From Cordilura impudica (taxonomy: Eukaryota; Arthropoda; Insecta; Diptera; Scathophagidae), in NCBI GenBank assembly GCA_963682025.1, contig OY821519.1, forward strand, positions 65,900,783-65,964,782: a DNA stretch of 64,000 bases. The letters are read 5' to 3'. Positions 57,091-64,000 of the stretch are shown one piece after another. The position numbers and the translations under genes are program-made. A model generated the notes under the pieces. It worked only from the letters and a program-made list of their open reading frames with translations, made no database searches and was not told where the DNA came from. The first letter of the stretch is position 1. Each line of letters starts with the position of its first letter.

Positions 57091-59212
57091 CCCTCCGATG
57101 AGTGAGAAGGTCCCTAGGGACCTTTTTGCCTTTTCAAACTGAAATTACTCCTACTTCGGTCACTGCAACCCCCCCCCCCAATGTTACTCTGTATTCCAGC
57201 ATTTTGTTGCGCATCTTTTGGAAAAAAAATCAAACCGATCGGATCATTACTTTAGGAGTTATTGAGGTTTTAGTGAGAATAGTACGCGGACGTGTGAATA
57301 GGTCCGTATGGACCTTGTACTGAATTTCACTAATAAATGCATGTTTTTGGGCATCATTATAATTTTTTTATTGTTTCAACACATAATTTACTTGTTGTGA
57401 ACACAAAGCCCTAAACTCAAAGACATTAGGGATGATGATAAAAACAAACCAGGACCAACAGGAAATATACACGACTCCTATACAATAATGCGTTCAATCA
57501 TGACAGAGGAAATAATACACTTAGTGCTACGTGAAACAAATCGTAAAGGCAGGGAGGTTACAGCTGCATTGAATTTTGCGAATCCCACGAAGAAAAAGGA
57601 GTGGAAGCCAGTGACAGTGAAAGAGTTTGACGCCTTTGTAGCTATTCTTTTGTATGCTGGACTCACAAGATCAAACCATGAACCAGCTATAGAATTATGG
57701 AACGCCCAAAATACAAAGCTGCGTTGTCGTACGATCGCTTCATATGTATAAAGCAATTTATTCGATTCGACATTGGAAATACTCGACAACAGCGACACAT
57801 CAGTAGCAAAACTGCGGCTATTGACGATATTTGGCAAATGTTGCAACATAACGTGGCAGCAGCTTACATTCCTCATGAAGCACTAACAGTTGATGAGCAG
57901 TTGTTCCCTTACAGAGGCCGGACCCGCTTCACACAATACATTCCGTCAAAGCCAGCTAAGTATGGTTTGAAAGTATGGTGGTTATGCGACCCACAGAGTT
58001 ATTATCCTGTGAAGGGAATGATATATTCTGGAAAACTGCCAAACCAACAACGGGGGATAAACCAAGGGCAGAACGTAGTGCTGGATCTTTTGGAAAAATA
58101 TTTAGATGCTGGCCGTACTACATACGCGGATAATTTCTTTACCACTCTTGACTTGGCGCGTATTTTGTTGAGGAGGAAGACCGCATATGTTGGTACAGTG
58201 CGCTACAACAAAACATTAATTCCACAGGAGTTCAAGAAGAACCCGAAGCGCACCATCAATAGTACATTATTTGGGTTCAACGAAAGGGATATAGCGTTAT
58301 GCTCATACGTGCCGAAAAAAAATGAAGTGGTGAACGTGCTCTACACAATGCACTACACCTGCCTCGTTGACGAGCAAACCGAGAAGCGGAAGCCCTATGC
58401 CATATTAGATTACAACGCCAACAAATGCGGCGTTGATACCATGGATCAAATGCTAGGCACTTACAGCTACAAAAGAGCAACACAACGATGGCCGTTGGCC
58501 ATGTTTTATAATATGCTGGATGTCGCTGCATTGGCTGCTTTTACGATTTACATCGAAATGAAGCCTATAAAAAGGAGTGATAGACGGCGGTCGTTCTTGT
58601 TACTGCTAACGAAACAATTGGCCACACCAAATATCGAACCATATAACCTCATATCCAAGGATACGCAATGCGATGGAAGCATTCGATGTCAAGGTAAGAA
58701 AAACATCTTCAAATTCAAGAATAGAATATATATTTATTTGTTTTTTATTTTTCTTTTCATTTCAGGTATTACCAACACCGATGGAAGGCAATGCACCGTC
58801 GTTTGCGGCTAGGTCAAGTAGACCGTCATGTCGCCTTTGCCGTTCTGAGTACGGGCGGCAGCGGAAAACGCGGGCATACTGCTTCGGCTGCGGCAACGCT
58901 GTTTGCGGAGAACATAGCACACTTTTACATCGATGCAACACTTGCGCACAGGCGGGGGACAAGAAGTACACGCTCAACAACAATAATTTTTAAACTTTTT
59001 TATAATAGTCTTAAGAAAATTCAAGCAAAAAAAAAAAAAATTTAAAAATTGAATAAATTATTTTTGTATGTAGAATTTAGTTATAAACAATAAAAACAAA
59101 AAAAAGAATAAAAAAAAATTTTTTTTATATGAAAAAAAACATGATTTACAAAAAAGGTCAGTAGGGACCTTTTCACACGGCCGTGAAGTTCAGAACTTGT
59201 AGCAATGGGAGG
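57091..59212 (+). mobile_element. piggyBac-like transposon
   Basis: TTAA (57087-57090) then CCCTCCGATGAGTGAGAAGG. The right end is the complement of CCTCCCATTG with flanking TTCA, a one-base change from TTAA. Inner GGTCCCTAGGGACC-type and AAGGTCCCTACTGACC motifs repeat at both ends, as subterminal transposase sites. It carries an almost complete but broken transposase gene. Confidence 0.85.
57424..58993 (+). pseudogene. piggyBac transposase, frameshifted, with C-terminal zinc-binding exon
   Basis: The first frame (57488-57751) has MTEEIIHLVLRETNRKG and VKEFDAFVAILLYAGLTRS. At ~57700 the frame shifts to ERPKYKAALSYDRFICIKQF. The second frame has ALTVDEQLFPYRGRTRF and TTYADNFFTTLDLARILL (first two catalytic Asp), LYTMHYTCLVDEQTEKRKP, NANKCGVDTMDQML (third) and YKRATQRWPLAMFYNMLDV. 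After RCQ, a donor (58694 GTAAGA) leads to the C-terminal CRLCRSEYGRQRKTRAYCF, GCGNAVCGEH finger. The strong acceptor at 58765 (CATTTCAG) runs into a stop, while AG at 58786-58787 keeps frame (Q-GNAPSFAARS). The N-terminal acidic domain is missing; only PGPTGN remains at 57449. Members usually have ~550-600 residues. Inactive because of the shift, unless it is a sequencing error. Confidence 0.85.
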
Positions 59213-59243
59213 TTCAGTTTATTATTGTTTCGTACTAATACTA

Positions 59244-59550
59244 TGCAGATTCCAGCGCTCGAAATTCGAGTTCAAATTCTAGGAAATTTTATTTTTTCAT
59301 TCAATAAAGACCCTTAAGGTATGCTTCACAATTCAACTCATCTTAAATGAAGAAACCAAACTCAACATATTAACACCAACACATTAACAATTTTAATAAA
59401 CAAAAAATGTTCCAGACGATAAAAATCTGTAAATCTGGTAAATAGCTAAAAAGAAATACCTTTCAAATGATAAATTTGTTGTCAAAATCGGGGTAAAACT
59501 GTGAAACTTACATCGGTCACAAGAAATCGCCTTGCCTATTAATATTATAG
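59244..59550 (+). repeat. family 2 repeat, copy F
   Basis: CAGATTCCAGCGCTCGAAATTC at the start and CAAGAAATCGCCTTGCCTAT with ATTATAG at the end. It is internally shortened and lies 31 bp from the piggyBac end. Confidence 0.85.
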
Positions 59551-59879
59551 TTTATGCATTTGATTCAAATATTGATTGTAGTTTTTTTTTAATTTCCATT
59601 GATTTCGAATACTGAAGATGAACGAATCTGACGTTGCCAATAATATATTAAATAGATCTTCATTTGTGGAATTTCCTGAAGGTTTTCTAGTATTGTGCTC
59701 TCTATCTTTATTCCTTTTTTCCTGACCTTCCTCTGATAGACCTTGTGAACTATTGCATACATATTTCTACATGGGTACTTGGTTACATATATTTTTGCAG
59801 TTTCCTTAGCACAATCTCCAAATTTTCTAGACTCAATTTCTTCATTGCAAGCAAGTACCTTCTAAGATTATTTAAAATC

Positions 59880-60260
59880 TACTCCTGTTATTTCAGATGC
59901 TGTTTCTGGATCTGAAAGGAAGATAATCCAAATTTATATGCTTCAGCAATGTCTAATGATTTTGTTTGACTTGGTTTATTTGGCTTGATGTTGCTTGTCA
60001 TAGATGCAGCTGGATGCAGCCTTCGATAGTCAAAGTCTGACCTACTTTTCCATCTATCATTGTCAGCATTAATTGGTAGCTTACTTCAATTTGCTGCCCA
60101 TCTAACTGTAATTGTAATGGCTGTAGTGTTGCAATTTCGGCTTTGATATTAGTAACTTCTTTGTTAATATCATCATAAGTTCTTGTTTCCAAATATCTTT
60201 TGTTTGCGTTGTACTAGTCGAAGGCTCTGAATCTTCGAAATCCTTTTTCAATCGCAATGG
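59880..60260 (-). pseudogene. fragment of the multicopy uncharacterised family seen at 35895-36178
   Basis: The minus strand has KDFEDSEPSTSTTQTKDIWK, then in another frame TYDDINKEVTNIKAEIATL and VSYQLMLTMIDGKVGQTLT. A further frame gives AEAYKFGLSSFQIQ. I recall LTMIDGKVCN followed by a CYICGA segment and a FGLS.LHA segment in the central part of the same unnamed multicopy proteins whose C-terminus has PIG.LSEEA. The cysteine segment is lost here. Frameshifts split the fragment. Confidence 0.45.
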
Positions 60261-60717
60261 TAGAAATGATAGCATGAAATATACCGAAATATTTTCACAT
60301 ACTACTTTTTTGTATTGTGTTTGTCCCGGAGAACAATCACATCCCTATTTACAAAAAATAATTAACTTTGTATTTTCATTGACATTCTTACTTACAAATA
60401 TATAAAAAGGGTGGTGTATTTTGTAAGCAGATATCATTACTGGTAATAGAACAAATAATGACTATTATAAGGTAAAAAATACCTAATGCAAAAATTTAAC
60501 ACACCATTGTGTACTTATAGGGCTGTTTAAATTACCGTAATTTGAAATTTTTTTGAGTAATTTCAAAAAATGAAAAAAGTGTTCGTGGCGGGTGCAAATG
60601 TTAAAGGGTTGAAGAGGACACTTTCACCTTTCTCCGGGTGGTGTTGCCTTTTGTTCCCTAGAAATTCTATTCCACTAAAGTTGAAATCTAACAGAAATAT
60701 AGTAGTTTAATAAATAT
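60261..60717. other. non-coding stretch
   Basis: Nothing supported. A short inverted pair (AAAGTGTTCG / GGACACTTT) sits at 60578-60632. Confidence 0.4.
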
Positions 60718-61070
60718 TAGCAGATTACAGCACTAGAAATTCGAGTGCAATTTCTAGGCAACTTTATTTTTCAACTTAGCCAATTCACAAGCCAACACTT
60801 TTATGGTTTATTATTATTGTGCATGAAGATAACAAACTCAATAACAAACACATTAACAATTTTAACAAAACACGCATAGCATATGTATAGTTCTATGTAC
60901 GTGTTAGTACCAAGTTTAAATACAATTTACTTAAAATAAAAGAAAAAAATTAAAAAATGTGTAAATCTGAAAAGAAATACCTTTCAAATAATATACGTTT
61001 GGTCAAAATCGGGATAAAACGGTAGAAAAACATCGGTCACAAGAAATCGCGTAGCCTATTTATATTATAG
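60718..61070 (+). repeat. family 2 repeat, copy G
   Basis: CAGCACTAGAAATTCGAGTGC at the start, CTTTCAAATAATATACGTTTG in the middle and GAAATCGCGTAGCCTATTTA with ATTATAG at the end. The hairpin is weakened by CTAGAAATTCGAG. Confidence 0.85.
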
Positions 61071-61959
61071 ATTTCATAACGCCCCTAATATTAAACGGTA
61101 GGGCTGTGACCACTTACGGCAACTTAAGACTACAATCCTACCAACCTTGTAAAATGGACCGCAGGTCACTATCGACGATAACTTGCTAGTAGTAACCATT
61201 TATTTTGATAAAAAACAAAGAAAATCACCTTTTTCTGAGATTAAAAAAAACAGTTAAGTTTGACAGCATGCCACGCCCACAATTAGCAATAGTTTAACTT
61301 AATTTTTGGGTTACCTTGATATGGATATATTAGCCACAAAATGGCATTAAAATTTAAAAAATCGATGCCAAAAAAATTAGACTTTTGGCCAATGAAATCA
61401 AACTTTCAGCTACAGTGCGACGGCGGAAATAGCTTAAGTGACAAAATAAAAATTTTATTGGAGAAAGTTATTTTTAAAGTAGAAGGTTAACTTAAGTTAA
61501 ATTTGCTTTCGCTATAACTTCGTAATTGTAAATTGTACACCTATGAATCGGGTGTGAATGATTTTTATCAAACACAAAAATTGAGTATCATATAACAAAA
61601 AAAAATTTTTTGGGTTAAAAAATATGTTAAAATTTACCTAAACTTTTCCCTGTAAATTTGGGCCAAATATCACATAAAAAGATGATTTGGATGATATATC
61701 CTTATTTTGGGCAAAATTTCGTTTATATACATTAGGGTATATAATGAGATATATGATTTTAGAGAATATATTGTTTTTACCACTCTCAACCCAAAGAAGT
61801 TATACTTTAAAAAAGGGAAAATTTTTTAAAATTTTCGGTATTTTTAAAAATTTTTGTAGAACAAGTACGTATCTGTAATTTCAAAAAACAAAAATTTTAG
61901 ATATATCTTATGATAGGTAGAATAAAAGACGACTGAATTAGAAATTAATACTCATAAAG
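61071..61959. other. AT-rich stretch without recognisable gene
   Basis: Nothing supported. Confidence 0.5.
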
Positions 61960-62589
61960 GTACTATTATAAGAAAAACACCATTTTTAAAGGAAAGGTAT
62001 TTTTGTAATAAAAAGTACTTTTTTTTTTAAATAAAAGCTACTTCTTAAAGAAAAGTTGTTTTTTTTAACGAGAGGTACTTTTGTAAGAAGTCGTACATTT
62101 TATGTAAAAGGTACTTTTTTAAGAAAATTATTTTTTTTTTGAGAAAAAGTAACTTTTAAATAAAAGTTACTATTTTTTAAGAAAATGAACTATTTTAAGA
62201 AGAGCTACTTTTTAAGAATGTGTAGTCTTTTTTATAAAATGAACTTTTTTAAGAAAAGGTACTTTTTAAAGGTATTGTTTTTTAAAGAAATGGTCCTTTT
62301 TTAAACAAGTTATCTTTTATAAGAAAATAAGGTGTTTTTTTGAGAAAAGGTAATTTTTAAAGAAAAATTATTTTTTTTAAGGAAATATTATTTTGAAGAA
62401 AAGGTTCTTTTTTAAGAGAAATTATTATTTGAAGAAAAGGTACTTTTTGAAGAAAAGGTACTTTTTTAAGAAACAATTTTATTGTAAGAAAAGGTACTTT
62501 TGTAAAAAAAAGGTACTTTTGTAAGAAAAGGTACTTTTGTAAGTAATGATACTTTTGTAAGAAATAGTACTTCTGTAAGGAAAATGAAG
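61960..62589 (-). repeat. minisatellite of the 42-46 kb family, reversed, part 1
   Basis: Units around GGTACTTTTTTAAGAAAA, the reverse complement of the 42-46 kb unit. Near 62500-62570 the units become more regular (AAGGTACTTTTGTAAGAA). Confidence 0.9.
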
Positions 62590-62925
62590 AAAGCAAGAAC
62601 TTTAGGTGAGTGTGTTAAAGCGCTGACCAAAAATGCAAGTATGAGTGTATGTGAAGGTTCATGGTTCAAACCTCAGTAGAAAAATTTAATATAGAAACAA
62701 TCTATTCAATTATAACATAACAATTATCACAATGGTCAATAAATCGCTGATGAAGGCTGAAATGCCAGAAACCGGTCCGATTAAGAATACAGTGTAGTTA
62801 TGAATTTCTGAAATATATGCTTTCTTCTTCTTCTTTTCCACGCAACATTAAAACAAAATTAAAATTTGCATATTAATTGCAGTTTTAATTGAAATATGTC
62901 TGAAAAATTACTATAAATCTAACAA
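62590..62925. repeat. family 3 repeat, partial copy B
   Basis: CTTTAGGTGAGTGTGTTAAAGCGC, CGCTGATGAAGGCTGAAATGCC, AGAAACCGGTC and ATATATGCTTTCTTCTTCTT correspond, partly inverted, to blocks within 13215-13735. It separates two parts of the minisatellite. Confidence 0.6.
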
Positions 62926-62929
62926 ACAG

Positions 62930-63485
62930 AAAATGAACGTTTGCCAGAAAATATACTTTTGTTTTAAGAAAATGTATATTAATAAAAGGTATTTTTGTCG
63001 AAAAGAAATTTTTTTAAGAAATCGCATTTTTTACGAAAACATACTTTTTTATATTTATAAAAAAGTCATTTTTAAGCAAAAGAGGTGCTTTTTCAAGAAA
63101 ACGTACTTTTTAAGAAAATCAACTTTTTCGAGGAAATTTATTTTTTTTAAGAAAAGTTATATTAACGGAAAGTAATTTTTTTTAAACACACTTTTTTACG
63201 AAAAGGTACTTTTTGTTTTCTGAAATGTACTTTTTTAAGAAAATGTACTTTTTAAAAATAGTACTGATTCAGAAGACTATTTTTTAGAAAAGGCACTTTT
63301 TAAGAAAATGTATTTTTTTTATTGAAAATTTACTTATTTAAGGGAATTAACGTTTTTAAGAGGTTTTTCTTAATTTTTTTGGTGAAAGGCTACTTTTCTT
63401 AAGAAAATTTACTCTTTTAAGAGTATCTTTCTAATAATAGGTACTTTTTTAATAATTGGTACTTTTTCACAAAATGTACTGCTTT
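62930..63485 (-). repeat. minisatellite of the 42-46 kb family, reversed, part 2
   Basis: More degenerate units with TACTTTTTAAGAAAA cores. The short frames inside are repeat artefacts. Confidence 0.85.
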
Positions 63486-64000
63486 AAGAATTGTTGGGCG
63501 ATCTTAATAATAGATGCGTTGCTTTTAATTGAAAAACTGTATGCAAACTTCTACTTCATTTTTTTGTAATTTTAAAATTATTTTGACATCTCTTAAAATT
63601 ACGTGTAGCTTTTAAATATAACGAAAATTTTAAAATTTAGTTAAAACAACAAATACGTTTTTTTTCGTACATAAGAGGGTTAAAGTAGTATATTCTTCAA
63701 ATGTGTATTAAAAAAGTTTTTCTTATAAGGTTTAATACGTGGATTTTCTTCTGGTATTTGTTTCTTTTGTCTTCCACATCCAAGCTGTTCGTGTAAAAAC
63801 TTTCTTTGTGTGTATGGTTGAGTGTATGTATATGGCTGCTGTCATTCACATGTACGCGTGCAAATCTATTTAAAATCTATTTAAGAGAAGACTACGATAA
63901 GCTTCATTCACAGTTTTCAATACCATTGCCATGGACGAACTTTGACTACTTTGGCATTTTGAGATTAGGTACAAACTTGTTGGGTAATAATTTAGTATTC
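63486..64000. other. non-coding stretch to the window end
   Basis: No supported feature. A gene could begin beyond the edge. Confidence 0.4.

Noticed and set aside
57102..57323. 73-residue frame at the piggyBac left end
   Set aside because: Overlaps the terminal and subterminal repeats and has no transposase similarity.

Overview
This is an AT-rich, intron-containing, transposon-dense piece of an insect nuclear genome. The best guess is a calyptrate or other higher fly. The reasons are a DM4/DM12-family secreted-protein gene (a family defined in Drosophila), many mini-me/DINE-1-like elements carrying (GTCC)n microsatellites, mariner, Tigger/pogo and piggyBac elements, and several non-LTR retrotransposon remnants. 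There are no bacterial features, tRNAs, rRNAs or CRISPR arrays.

Only one convincing host gene is present. It is a three-exon DM4/DM12-type gene on the + strand: exon 1 at 46972-47121, exon 2 at 55313-55671, exon 3 at 56057-56192. It encodes 214 residues with a signal peptide. Its 8.2-kb first intron holds a deleted mariner-type element, a decayed CR1/Jockey-like LINE, two mini-me-like elements and a long-TIR DNA transposon.

Layout. 1-2.1 kb: unique DNA and an old mini-me copy. 2.2-5.8 kb: pogo/Tigger-like relic containing a deleted piggyBac relic. 6.8-8.4 kb: LINE relic. 9.3-10.4 kb: mariner/IS630-type transposase relic. 11-14.4 kb: small dispersed repeats. 14.6-17.4 kb: a 2.8-kb element with ~0.6-kb terminal inverted repeats and a broken transposase-like gene. 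19.3-20.7 kb: fragments. 20.7-24.95 kb: mini-me copy split by a Tigger element that itself carries a 1.2-kb 18-bp minisatellite. 27.4-29.2 kb: two mini-me copies in inverted orientation. 29.9-31.3 kb: LINE relic. 31.8-33.7 kb: mariner relic with a GC-richer insert. 34-35.9 kb: mini-me copies, one inside another repeat. 36.2-38.4 kb: the best preserved DNA transposon, a Tigger with perfect 23-bp TIRs. 42-46 kb: large degenerate minisatellite interrupted by a mini-me copy. 47-56.2 kb: the host gene. 57.1-59.2 kb: second piggyBac element. 60-63.5 kb: small repeats and a second array of the 42-46 kb minisatellite in the opposite orientation.

The mini-me-like copies share a DINE-1/Helentron architecture: matched subterminal inverted repeats, an internal (GTCC)n run, a terminal hairpin palindrome and no target duplication. 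I give their strand with the hairpin end as the 3' end. Family names rest on recognition of motifs from memory; no database search was possible.
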